Assembly (NCBI RefSeq): GCF_003048675.2
Contig: NZ_CP060707.1
Coordinates: forward strand, 744,001 to 808,000
Source of the DNA: Campylobacter concisus
GTDB lineage: Bacteria; Campylobacterota; Campylobacteria; Campylobacterales; Campylobacteraceae
Length of the DNA stretch: 64,000 nt
Direction of reading: 5' to 3'
Part shown: positions 1 through 8,415 of the stretch, piece by piece
How positions within the stretch are numbered: position 1 is the stretch's first letter
Layout of the letters: each line of letters opens with the position of its first letter
Program-made: the position numbers and the translations under genes
The notes under the pieces: generated by a model
Database searches by the model: none
Told to the model about the DNA's origin: nothing
Seen by the model: the letters and a program-made list of their open reading frames with translations, nothing else

Positions 1-783
1 GAATTTTGGTTTGAGTATGGCGAGATAGATAAGAGCGAATTTGATGCGATAAATTTCACTCTTAATAAAAAAAGAGCCGAGCTAGACGAGCTTGGGCTTA
101 AGCTAGCCGAGCTAAACTCAAGGATAAATTTACTCTCAAACGGCGAGATCGGCTTTAATGCTGGCTCAAAGATAGTGATGCCTGATTTTAGCAAGGATGA
201 TCTAAGTGCCAAGCTTGGGGCGATGGAGCAGGAAAAATATATAAAAGAGCAAGAAAATGAGAAGCAAAAGAGCAAATTTGCTCCAAAAATTTACCTAAAA
301 GATACGCAAAGTGTGAATAATAACAGCTTTAAAAAAGGCGAGAGGACGACTTCGCAGATGGCTGAGGCATACGCTGATGCGAACAAGCCTAGAGTGGAGT
401 TTGAGTGGAAGCTGCCAGATAGCCTAAGCCTCAGCAAGCAAAGCCAAACTAAGCGCATAGAGGAGCAAAAGGCCGCGCTTGATCTAAGCGACGAAGAAAA
501 CAGGATAATGGCTAGGCTAAAGGATCTAAGAGGCGTGATAGAGGGCTTGAGTGCTAGGCTAAATTTAGACTCGCTAAAGCAAGATAACCTTGATAGCGAC
601 TTTAATGACCTGCTAAATGGCTATCTTAGCGGCAAGGTAAAATTTGAGCAGTTTTTATTTGTGAGCGAGAAAAATTTTAGTGACAGGGCAAATTTTATCC
701 TAAATGGCGATCTGCTCGAGCTAAACAAGCTTGAATACTTTTTTGAGTGCGCAAGAAATATAAATGAGGTGGTGATAGAATGA
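1..783 (+). CDS. Coiled-coil hypothetical protein, 5' end outside window
   Basis: The reading frame is open from base 1 to the TGA at 783, so the gene begins upstream; the ATG at 175 is probably internal. The visible 260 residues are rich in Lys, Glu, Asp, Leu and Asn, with long amphipathic helical stretches (KKRAELDELGLKLAELNSRI near the left edge). There is no signal peptide or membrane segment in the visible part, and no catalytic motif. The last codons overlap the next gene by 4 bases (ATGA), suggesting co-transcription with the EamA transporter. I do not recognise the family; a soluble cytoplasmic coiled-coil protein is all that can be said. Confidence 0.75.
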   Translation, partial: EFWFEYGEIDKSEFDAINFTLNKKRAELDELGLKLAELNSRINLLSNGEIGFNAGSKIVMPDFSKDDLSAKLGAMEQEKYIKEQENEKQKSKFAPKIYLKDTQSVNNNSFKKGERTTSQMAEAYADANKPRVEFEWKLPDSLSLSKQSQTKRIEEQKAALDLSDEENRIMARLKDLRGVIEGLSARLNLDSLKQDNLDSDFNDLLNGYLSGKVKFEQFLFVSEKNFSDRANFILNGDLLELNKLEYFFECARNINEVVIE

Positions 784-1643
784 ATAAACTGATCTTCGTG
801 ACCATTTTATGGGCATTTAGCTTTAGCTTGATAGGCGAGTTTTTAGCGGGCAAAGTAGATAGCTACCTAGCCGTTTTTGTGCGCGTGGCACTTGCTAGCA
901 TGGTCTTTTTGCCATTTACGAAATTTCGCGGCATCAGCCCCAAGCTCGCCCTTGGCATAATGGCGATCGGAGCGGTGCAAATAGGGCTTATGTATCTTTG
1001 CTACTACAACTCGTTTTTGTATCTAAGCGTGCCTGAAGTCGCACTTTTTACCATTTTCACGCCGTTTTATGTGACACTGATCTATGATGCGTTTAGCTTT
1101 AAATTTAGACCGCTTTATCTCTTTAGCGTTGGCGTGGCGGTCTTTGGCGCGCTTATCATCAAGTATGGCGCGATAAACGAAGGGGCGATAAAGGGCTTTT
1201 TGCTAGTGCAAGGGGCAAACATCTGCTTTGGAGCAGGGCAGAGTGCGTATAAGGCGCTTTTGGAGAGATATGACGTGGATCAAAAAAAGGTCTTTGGCTA
1301 CTTTCACTTTGGAGCGTTTTTTGTGGCTGTCATAGCGCTCATAACCCTTGGTAATCCAGCTAAATTTCACGTTGATCTAACGCAAACTTTGGTGCTTTTG
1401 TGGCTTGGCATAGTCGCTAGCGGGCTGGGGTATTTTATGTGGAACAAAGGGGCTTGCGAGGTCGATAGTGGCGTGCTTGCCATAATGAACAACGCCCTCA
1501 TACCAGCTGCTATCATCGTAAATTTAGTTTTTTGGCAAAAGGACGCTAACCTAACAAGGCTCATTTTAGGCGCTGCGATAATGTACATCTCGCTACTAAT
1601 TCACAATAAAATCATGAAATTTTACGGCGTAAAGGCTGTGTGA
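780..1643 (+). CDS. EamA/DMT-family membrane transporter
   Basis: A 287-residue protein with about ten hydrophobic segments and the two-fold repeat layout of the drug/metabolite transporter superfamily (EamA). The N-terminal repeat has the typical LIFVTILWAFSF start and the second repeat contains GLGYFMWNKG, resembling the conserved end of EamA domains. It probably exports a small metabolite across the inner membrane; substrate cannot be told from sequence. The ATG overlaps the stop of the upstream coiled-coil gene (ATGA), indicating translational coupling. Length and topology are normal for the family. Confidence 0.85.
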   Translation: MNKLIFVTILWAFSFSLIGEFLAGKVDSYLAVFVRVALASMVFLPFTKFRGISPKLALGIMAIGAVQIGLMYLCYYNSFLYLSVPEVALFTIFTPFYVTLIYDAFSFKFRPLYLFSVGVAVFGALIIKYGAINEGAIKGFLLVQGANICFGAGQSAYKALLERYDVDQKKVFGYFHFGAFFVAVIALITLGNPAKFHVDLTQTLVLLWLGIVASGLGYFMWNKGACEVDSGVLAIMNNALIPAAIIVNLVFWQKDANLTRLILGAAIMYISLLIHNKIMKFYGVKAV

Positions 1644-1715
1644 GGTTAAATTTAGGGTTAAATTTGAGTTATTTAAACTAAGTAGAGAATTTTAAAAGCA
1701 TCAAATTTGATCTTT

Positions 1716-2087
1716 TTAAGCGCCTTGCATCTTTACAAGCTGGGCGTTTAGCTGCATTATCTGAGCAAAGATAGCTCCCTTTTTACTCTGAAGCGAAGCA
1801 ACCAGCTCTTTTGCGTATGGATTTTTGCTCGCACTTGCCTGTTTTATCGCGCTATCGATCTCTTTTAGCTGTTTTTGCAGTTTTTCTAACTGCTTTTTTA
1901 TGACATCGGCGCTACTCTCGCTCTGGTTATTTGTTTCGCTAACTAAATTTGAAGCGTCATGCAAGATAGTGCTTTTATCGCTGCTTTGAGAATTTTCATT
2001 CTTTAAATTTGCCTCATCTGTCTTTAAATTTAGCCCACTTTTGGGAGTGCTTTTATTTAAATTTATAAAATTTGAGTTTATCTGCAT
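1716..2087 (-). CDS. Small FlxA-like coiled-coil protein
   Basis: A 123-residue hydrophilic protein. The N-terminal 60 residues are rich in Asn, Ser and Lys and look disordered. Residues about 60-120 form a coiled coil (KKQLEKLQKQLKEIDSAIKQ) followed by a second helix ending MQLNAQLVKMQGA, the layout seen in FlxA-like proteins. No signal peptide or membrane segment. Function unknown; FlxA-type proteins have been linked to flagellar regulons in other bacteria, but nothing here proves that. It stands alone on the minus strand about 50 bases upstream of comEC. Confidence 0.65.
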   Translation of the reverse strand: MQINSNFINLNKSTPKSGLNLKTDEANLKNENSQSSDKSTILHDASNLVSETNNQSESSADVIKKQLEKLQKQLKEIDSAIKQASASKNPYAKELVASLQSKKGAIFAQIMQLNAQLVKMQGA

Positions 2088-2139
2088 CGCCTTGCCTTTA
2101 AATTTAAAAGCATATCGGCAAATTTAAGTAAAACTTTGA

Positions 2140-3387
2140 CTACGAAAAATTTAGCAAGAAAAGCAAAAACGCTACCACGCCAAAGAGTGGCGGAAGTAGA
2201 GCTAGTGATTTAAATTTAACGCATAAAATCGTGATGGCGTTATAAAGTAAAAAGACAAATGTGCTTATGTGAAGACTACCAGAGCTTAGTCTAAAAGCTA
2301 GTATTTTGCTTAAAATTTCATCAAAAATGCCGCCATATCCAAAGAGATGAAGTAAAAAACTTAGTGGATAAAATACGCCAAATAGGTAGTTGATAGCTAG
2401 CACGCTAAGCTGCAAGAGGCTAATGAGCGGGAAAAAGTAAAGCACGGCAACCTCCATCGCAAAAAAGACATATAAATTTAAAAGTAGCGAGTTCGCTAAC
2501 AGGCTAAATTTGGGCGCAAAGTATAAAAGATAGACGTAAATATAAAAGACGCCAAGGAATGAAAAATAAAAGCCAACATTAAAAAGAAGCTGCGGAAATA
2601 GGGCGACGCTAAATAAGATAACGCCAAAAAGTGTGTAGAAATTTAATATCTTTATCTTTTTGCAGATCATATAAAAGCCAGCCACGCTCATCAAAAATGC
2701 CCGCAAAAAGCTTGCTATAAAGCCGATCATGTAAAAATAGAAGCAAAGCACCAAAAATACGGCGATCGTAAAGTCAAAAATGTATGAGCGGTAAGGCATA
2801 TATCTTGCGTAGATGGGCTTAAAAACGAACTTTAAAAGAAAAAAGCAAACCGCGCTTATAACGCCAAGATGATAGCCGCTAATGGCGATGAGGTGCGCCA
2901 CGCCCCAGTTTGAGACGTCATCTCTTAGCTCGCCAAAGACGTTTGTGCCAAAAAAGAGCGCTGAGTAAAGTTGCGAAATTTTAGCGTTTTCGTGCTGGGC
3001 GGAGATGAAATTTATAGCCCTTTGCCTTAGACTCTCATCTCTTTTGATAACGGCTCTATCGTAGCTAGGCATGTAAAATGTGCCAGAAAGATAGTCCATG
3101 AAGCTAACGTCTATTGGCTGAACGCTAAGCGCCACGACATCATAAAGGCTGATCTCATCTTTTTTAGAAGCGGTTGTATAAAAGCTAAAATTTGAAGTGT
3201 CGATCCTGATGATTTGGCGCTTTTTGCCATTTTTCTCTTTGGTGAAATTTACGCTTACTTTGCCAACGATATCTTGCTCACCAAGCTCCATAAAAGCGTT
3301 ATATTCATGAAATTTAAGCGCTAAATTTAGACAAAAAAGCAAAAGGCAAAGCAGGAGAAAATAAAATACACGCCTGCTTTTTGGCAA
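2140..3387 (-). CDS. comEC: ComEC/Rec2-family DNA uptake channel protein (short form)
   Basis: A polytopic inner-membrane protein of 415 residues with the competence-domain signature AHLIAISGYHLGVISAV at about residue 165. ComEC proteins form the channel that carries transforming single-stranded DNA into the cytoplasm. This copy has the N-terminal OB-like region and the multi-helix competence domain but no C-terminal metallo-beta-lactamase-like domain; I believe such short forms are usual in Epsilonproteobacteria. Translation starts at TTG (3387), two bases after the dnaB stop, behind AAAGAG, so it is probably coupled to dnaB. The related name Rec2 applies in Gram-negative competence systems. 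Confidence 0.85.
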   Translation of the reverse strand: MPKSRRVFYFLLLCLLLFCLNLALKFHEYNAFMELGEQDIVGKVSVNFTKEKNGKKRQIIRIDTSNFSFYTTASKKDEISLYDVVALSVQPIDVSFMDYLSGTFYMPSYDRAVIKRDESLRQRAINFISAQHENAKISQLYSALFFGTNVFGELRDDVSNWGVAHLIAISGYHLGVISAVCFFLLKFVFKPIYARYMPYRSYIFDFTIAVFLVLCFYFYMIGFIASFLRAFLMSVAGFYMICKKIKILNFYTLFGVILFSVALFPQLLFNVGFYFSFLGVFYIYVYLLYFAPKFSLLANSLLLNLYVFFAMEVAVLYFFPLISLLQLSVLAINYLFGVFYPLSFLLHLFGYGGIFDEILSKILAFRLSSGSLHISTFVFLLYNAITILCVKFKSLALLPPLFGVVAFLLFLLNFS

Positions 3388-3389
3388 AT

Positions 3390-4802
3390 TTACTCTTTAA
3401 ATTCAGTTGATTGCACCGGTGTGGTGGCGATATCGCAAAAGCGAGAGTACTGCTTTTGAAAGAGCACGTCGATGGATCCCACTTCGCCGTTTCTATTTTT
3501 GCCAACAATGATCTCTGCGTTTTCTTGAAGCTTGTTAAAAACGTGCTCGCTTTGATAAGGTTTGCCCTCGGCTGCTGCCTTGCTCTTTTTCTCATTCTCC
3601 TCTTGCTCCAGATAGACCTCGTGCCTATAGACAAAAAGGATGATGTCGGCGTCTTGCTCGATCGCACCTGACTCTCTTAGGTCACTTAGCATAGGGCGCT
3701 TGTTCGCACGTGCCTCAAGGCCGCGGTTTAGCTGCGAAAGTGCGATGATAGGCATATCTAGCTCGCGCGCTAGAAGCTTTAAGCCACGAGAAATTTCAGC
3801 TATTTGTATGTGGCGTTCAGCGTAGTTGTTTGTGCTCATCATAAGGCCGATGTAGTCGATGACGCAGAGTGAAATTTCAGGATGAGCCGACTTTAGCTTG
3901 CGAAGCTGTGTCCTTACTTGGTGGATATTTACGTAGCCGCTATCGTGCACAAAGAGCTTGGCGTGCGAAAATTCGCTGCATGCGTGGCTAAAGTGAGCGA
4001 GCTTCTCGTCGTCTAGGTTCGCTGTCATTATCTCTTGAAGTGGGATCGAGGTCTTGTCTGCTAGCATCCTCATCATGATCTGCTCTGCTGGCATCTCAAG
4101 TGAGAAAAATACAACGCCAGCGCCACTTTTTAAAACGTGCCCCATGAAATTTAGACAAAGCGTCGTTTTACCCATGCCAGGGCGTGCTGCGATGATGATG
4201 AGGTCGCCGTTTTTAAAGCCTTTTATCATCTCATTTAGCTTTTTAAAGCCGGTGTTTAGTCCTATGATATCGCGCTCGTTTAGAGCTGCTTGCTTTTGCA
4301 TATGCACGATCAAGCTTTTTATGATATCTTCGCTATCTCTGATGCTACCAGTGCCGCTGCCATCGACAAGAGAGTAAAACTCCTGACTTAACTCATCGAC
4401 CATATCGCGACTAGCTTTGTCTTCATTTACCTTGCTTGGAATGTCGTGGGCGATCTTGACTAGACTTCGTTTGATCGACTTTTCTTTAAGTTCGTTTGCG
4501 TATCTTTGGATGTCGATGATCGAGTTTGTGGCTAAAATGCTCGCCATGACGTTGTCATCGTAGTTCTCGCCAAGCTTGTTTTTGATAAATGTCGATGCGA
4601 TAGGCACATCGCCGTTTAGACAATCAACCATCGCTTTGTAAATTTGAGCGTGAGCCTTTAGATAAAAGTCTCCAGCCTTTATCGTGTCAAAAATTTCGCC
4701 CAAAGCGTCGTTGTTTGCGATGATTGAGCTTAGTATGGCTCGCTCCATATCAAGGTCGTAAAGGTTGCTAAATTCTATCTCGTTAAGTCTCTCTTTTGCC
4801 AC
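3390..4802 (-). CDS. dnaB: Replicative DNA helicase DnaB
   Basis: 470 residues with normal DnaB architecture: an N-terminal DnaG-interacting helical domain (about 10-115) and a RecA-like C-terminal ATPase. Walker A is ARPGMGKT at 206-213, Walker B is around SLCVIDYIGLMM, and the family motifs SQLNRGLEARANKRPMLSDL and ESGAIEQDAD are present. The hexamer unwinds the fork and recruits primase. No intein is seen in the P-loop. It lies between ispG (4 bases upstream) and comEC (2 bases downstream), so the three probably form one minus-strand operon. Confidence 0.97.
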   Translation of the reverse strand: MAKERLNEIEFSNLYDLDMERAILSSIIANNDALGEIFDTIKAGDFYLKAHAQIYKAMVDCLNGDVPIASTFIKNKLGENYDDNVMASILATNSIIDIQRYANELKEKSIKRSLVKIAHDIPSKVNEDKASRDMVDELSQEFYSLVDGSGTGSIRDSEDIIKSLIVHMQKQAALNERDIIGLNTGFKKLNEMIKGFKNGDLIIIAARPGMGKTTLCLNFMGHVLKSGAGVVFFSLEMPAEQIMMRMLADKTSIPLQEIMTANLDDEKLAHFSHACSEFSHAKLFVHDSGYVNIHQVRTQLRKLKSAHPEISLCVIDYIGLMMSTNNYAERHIQIAEISRGLKLLARELDMPIIALSQLNRGLEARANKRPMLSDLRESGAIEQDADIILFVYRHEVYLEQEENEKKSKAAAEGKPYQSEHVFNKLQENAEIIVGKNRNGEVGSIDVLFQKQYSRFCDIATTPVQSTEFKE

Positions 4803-4806
4803 TTCT

Positions 4807-5865
4807 TTATCCTCTGCTCTTTATCTCGTCGTCGATCTCTTGTAAAAATCTATCCACAAGCTCGCTCTCAGGCAGCCTAGCGACCACTTCGCCGTGTCGC
4901 ATGATCATGCCATTTCCCTTGCCAAATGCTATGGCTACGTCTGCGCCTTTTGCCTCGCCGATCGCATTTACCACGCAGCCCATCACTGAGACGTTTAACG
5001 GCTCTTTTATCCCTTTTGTCTTTTCTTCTACGAGCTTTACTGCCGCCATGAGGTCAGCTTGCAAACGCCCACAAGTTGGGCATGAGATGATGTTTAGCCC
5101 CTCTTTTTGGCGGCCACTATCTTTTAAGATCGCCTTTGCGACTTTGATCTCCTCTTCAAGCTTGCCCGTGATGCTAACCCTCATCGTATCGCCGATGCCC
5201 TCAAGTAGTAACCCTCCAAGTGCGATGGCAGACTTGATAGTCGCGTGAAACGCCGTGCCAGCCTCCGTTACACCTAGATGAAATGGGTAGTTTGTCTTTG
5301 GGCGAAGCGCTCTGTAAGCTTGCATCGTGCGCTCGACATCGCTTGATTTGAGCGAAATTTTAATATCTGTAAAGTCAAAATCCTCAAGAAGCTTGATATT
5401 ATACATTGCACTCTCCACCATAGCCTCCACCGTGCGGCCGTAGCGGTCCTCAAACTGCTTTTCAAGCGAGCCAGAATTTACGCCTATGCGGATGGGTAAG
5501 TTTCGCTGCTTGCAGGCATCAACGACTGCTTTTATGTTTTTAGCTGAGCCGATATTGCCTGGATTTATGCGGATAGCATCGACAAATTCGCTAACGATGA
5601 GCGCGTAGGTGTGGTTAAAATGTATGTCTGCAACGACTGGGATGGGTGAGCTGGCGACGATCTCTTTTAGTGCGCTGGCGTCCTCTTTATCAAAAACTGC
5701 GCAGCGCACGATGTCACAGCCTGCAAAATATAGCCTTTGTATCTGCTCTAGCGTGCCTTTTACGTCCTTTGTCTTTGAAAATGTCATTGACTGCACGGAG
5801 ATCGGTGCGTCACCGCCTATTAAAACATCGCGAATTTTTATCTGTTTTGTTGGGTATCGTTGCAA
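4807..5865 (-). CDS. ispG: 4-hydroxy-3-methylbut-2-enyl diphosphate synthase IspG (GcpE)
   Basis: 352 residues, the short bacterial IspG form. The enzyme converts 2-C-methyl-erythritol 2,4-cyclodiphosphate to HMBPP in the MEP isoprenoid pathway using a 4Fe-4S cluster. The TIM-barrel half carries [12 protein letters not shown] near the start and RINPGNIG; the C-terminal half has the cluster cysteines in SCPTCGR and [16 protein letters not shown]. Start is TTG at 5865 with AAAGG upstream; no ATG gives the conserved N-terminus. It is probably the first gene of ispG-dnaB-comEC. An MFS protein resembling Fsr, related to resistance to MEP-pathway inhibitors, lies further right at 15272. Confidence 0.95.
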   Translation of the reverse strand: MQRYPTKQIKIRDVLIGGDAPISVQSMTFSKTKDVKGTLEQIQRLYFAGCDIVRCAVFDKEDASALKEIVASSPIPVVADIHFNHTYALIVSEFVDAIRINPGNIGSAKNIKAVVDACKQRNLPIRIGVNSGSLEKQFEDRYGRTVEAMVESAMYNIKLLEDFDFTDIKISLKSSDVERTMQAYRALRPKTNYPFHLGVTEAGTAFHATIKSAIALGGLLLEGIGDTMRVSITGKLEEEIKVAKAILKDSGRQKEGLNIISCPTCGRLQADLMAAVKLVEEKTKGIKEPLNVSVMGCVVNAIGEAKGADVAIAFGKGNGMIMRHGEVVARLPESELVDRFLQEIDDEIKSRG

Positions 5866-5949
5866 AATTTTGCCTTTAAATTTTCAATACAAAATTGTAG
5901 TAAAAATTTGTTTTGAATTTTATGAAAATACTATATTTTAAAAAAAATG

Positions 5950-6900
5950 TTAATTTTGCAATAATATTTCAATAATATTTTTAGCAATAATTTTACGACC
6001 GTAATAATCAAGGTGCTCACACACATAGTTTTGATCTATAAAATTTTCACCAGGCACACCATATGATAGATCTAATACTGAAATATTATGATCAATAAAA
6101 AACTGTTTTATTATTTTTACATTATTATCAACAGAGCTTTTAAAATCATCTCCAACAATTACTTTTCCATGATCGATATTTATTGGTGTGATGTAAAATA
6201 TCAACTTGATATTGTGGTTTTTTGCGTAATTGATCATTTCATTAATATACTTGAACATATCATGGTTTCTATCAAGTTTGTACATGTAAGAAGACTTGTA
6301 TTTTAAAGAGAGCTTGTCTTTAAATTCCTCTTTTTTGTAATAAAATTTGTCATTACAATAAAAATCTTCATCAATTTTTATTTTTTGAATGTTGTTTGCA
6401 GTTCCTAAATTTTCATTATCCCTTACAATATTTAAAGAATTATATTTTTCTTTAGTATAAATAAAATAATCATATATTGCTTGATATGCAGCCTTTATAT
6501 CTAATGCCAGTATTGAATATTTAATCCTTTGGGCAGTAAATCTATATTGGTTAAAATAAAACCACTCTTCGGAAAAGGAGCGTAAATTTATAGGTACTAC
6601 AACAGTTGTATTTTTTGGAATAATTTTTATGTAATCTTTATATAATATTGGTGAATAGGCTGAACTATTTAAATTTATTACATGCAGTCCCATTTCTCTT
6701 AATATATCATCTACACCCATTGGATTTTTTTCACATTTTGAGTGTGATTTCATTACGCTATCTGAAAAATAAACAATGTCGTTACTGTTGAGTGCTAAAA
6801 GCTTTAAATTGTGATATGGCATGAATTCTATACAAAATATTATTGGCAAAATAAAAATAGACGTTGTTAAAAAAACAATAAGCCATTTTTTGTAAAACAT
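5950..6900 (-). CDS. SGNH-fold partner of an MBOAT acyltransferase
   Basis: 316 residues with one N-terminal membrane anchor (about 8-26) and a periplasmic domain. The segment YFSDSVMKS (Ser48) fits the nucleophile block of SGNH/DltD-like esterases, with Ser replacing the usual Gly; near the C-terminus, HLDYYGRKIIA (His296) fits the catalytic His block, although the usual Asp three residues before His is Val. Such proteins pair with MBOAT channels (AlgI/AlgX, DltB/DltD, PatA/PatB) to move acyl groups onto a periplasmic glycan. The MBOAT gene ends 9 bases upstream. The start ATG has AAGGA. Base composition is clearly more AT-rich than ispG or priA, suggesting acquisition. PatB-like function is one option. 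Confidence 0.7.
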   Translation of the reverse strand: MFYKKWLIVFLTTSIFILPIIFCIEFMPYHNLKLLALNSNDIVYFSDSVMKSHSKCEKNPMGVDDILREMGLHVINLNSSAYSPILYKDYIKIIPKNTTVVVPINLRSFSEEWFYFNQYRFTAQRIKYSILALDIKAAYQAIYDYFIYTKEKYNSLNIVRDNENLGTANNIQKIKIDEDFYCNDKFYYKKEEFKDKLSLKYKSSYMYKLDRNHDMFKYINEMINYAKNHNIKLIFYITPINIDHGKVIVGDDFKSSVDNNVKIIKQFFIDHNISVLDLSYGVPGENFIDQNYVCEHLDYYGRKIIAKNIIEILLQN

Positions 6901-6909
6901 TTTTATTCC

Positions 6910-8364
6910 TTAAAAATTAAAATATAAGAATTCAGATATATTATTTAGCGAAAAAATAGAGTATATAAAAACAATGGAGCAAAATATAGCAGTTTTAATT
7001 TCAAATTTTAATTGTTTCAAAATTTCTGCACTATTTTTAAATACTAAAACCAAAATAAAACCAAATAAAAGAAATAAAAATATATTTTTATCTCCAACTT
7101 TTTCTAAAAATCCACCGAAACCAACTCCTAAAGATTTTAAAAACCCAAGCTTTGCTAATAAAAAATTTGGCAAAACAATACCACTTAACCCAAACATCCC
7201 TTTTAGCACTTTTAAAGCATCACTCCACTCTTTTGCTCTAAAAAATATCCATACAATGTTTATAAAGTTAAAAGTTATAAACCAAGCCAAAATTTTATTC
7301 ATCTTAAAGCCAAGTTCACTCCAAATTCTATGAATAACCAAGGCAACGCCATGCAAAAATCCCCAAAAGACAAATGTCCAGCCAGCCCCGTGCCATATAC
7401 CACCTATTATAAAGGTCGCCATTAAATTTGCATATGTTCGAAGCCTGCCTTTTCGGTTACCACCTAGCGGGATATAGATATAGTCTCTTAAAAAGCGGCT
7501 TAGTGTTATGTGCCACCTGCGCCAAAAGTCTTGAATGTTTAAGGCTTTATAAGGTGAGTTAAAGTTTATCGGAAGCTTAATGTTAAAAAGAAGTGCTGCA
7601 CCGATAGCCATATCGCAGTATCCGCTAAAATCAAAGTAAAGCTGAAATGTATAGCTTAGGCTAGTCGCCCATGCTTCAAATAAATTTAAGACAGTCGCCT
7701 TGTCAAAACCATTTGTTGCCCAAACAGCAAAACTATCAGCGATAACTACCTTTTTAAAAAGTCCTATCGAAAATATAAATAGACCAAGTGCTATATTTTT
7801 ATAGTTAATTATTTTATTTCTAACATTTGCAAACCGCGGCATCATCTCTTTGTGATGCACGATCGGACCAGCGATTAGTTGCGGAAAAAAGGTAACAAAT
7901 AAGCAGTAGTTTAAAAAGTCATACTGCTTCGTACCCCCCCCCATAGCACTATCGACCAAATAGGCTATCTGCTGAAAAGTAAAAAATGATATCGCAAGAG
8001 GTAGTAGCAAATTTAAATGAGGTATCTGGGTGTTAAAGATAAAATTTACATTGCTTATGAAAAAGTCTGAATATTTAAAATATCCAAGTAGCATCAAATT
8101 TGCTGCGATGCCCAGTACAAGAATAAATTTTTTAGAAATTTTACTATTTTCTTTATTTAGCTCCACTCCAAAGCAGTAGTTAAACACCATTGAGCCTAAG
8201 ATTAGCGGCAGATATATGACATTCCACCAGCTATAAAAAAATAGAGATGATAGAACCAAAAAGCCTTTTGCTACTTCTGTAAGACGCTTTTTATTTAGGT
8301 AAAAGTATATAAAAAATGTAAATGGCAAGAATAAAAATATAAATTCATAAGAGTTAAAAAGCAT
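6910..8364 (-). CDS. MBOAT O-acyltransferase, G9-tract (putatively phase variable)
   Basis: A 484-residue polytopic membrane protein of the AlgI/PatA/DltB group, which passes acetyl or other acyl groups from the cytoplasm to a periplasmic acceptor. Hallmarks: VTFFPQLIAGPIVHHKEMMP (about 157-176), DFWRRWHITLSRFLRDYIYI (279-298) followed by PLGGNRKG, and the catalytic GGIWHGAGWT with His325. The coding strand has nine consecutive G (7934-7942) giving Gly142-144. In this sequence the gene is in frame, hence ON. Change by one G would shift the frame after residue 141 and remove the catalytic part. It forms a two-gene AT-rich unit with the SGNH partner. The acceptor glycan is unknown. Confidence 0.92.
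   Translation of the reverse strand: MLFNSYEFIFLFLPFTFFIYFYLNKKRLTEVAKGFLVLSSLFFYSWWNVIYLPLILGSMVFNYCFGVELNKENSKISKKFILVLGIAANLMLLGYFKYSDFFISNVNFIFNTQIPHLNLLLPLAISFFTFQQIAYLVDSAMGGGTKQYDFLNYCLFVTFFPQLIAGPIVHHKEMMPRFANVRNKIINYKNIALGLFIFSIGLFKKVVIADSFAVWATNGFDKATVLNLFEAWATSLSYTFQLYFDFSGYCDMAIGAALLFNIKLPINFNSPYKALNIQDFWRRWHITLSRFLRDYIYIPLGGNRKGRLRTYANLMATFIIGGIWHGAGWTFVFWGFLHGVALVIHRIWSELGFKMNKILAWFITFNFINIVWIFFRAKEWSDALKVLKGMFGLSGIVLPNFLLAKLGFLKSLGVGFGGFLEKVGDKNIFLFLLFGFILVLVFKNSAEILKQLKFEIKTAIFCSIVFIYSIFSLNNISEFLYFNF
7934..7942 (-). repeat. Homopolymeric G9 tract (coding strand), slip-strand switch
   Basis: Nine consecutive C on the plus strand, read as ATG-GGG-GGG-GGT in the acyltransferase. 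It is the only G/C run of more than six that I saw in this window. In Campylobacter, G/C runs of about eight or more are established contingency loci that change length at high frequency and switch expression. The tract lies inside the coding sequence, at a position where AlgI relatives have a variable loop after YLVD, so a few extra glycines would be tolerated by the protein. Confidence 0.85.
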
Positions 8365-8415
8365 TGATGCATCCGTTAAATTTTTGGTGAGATTATAATC
8401 AACATTAGCTAATCT

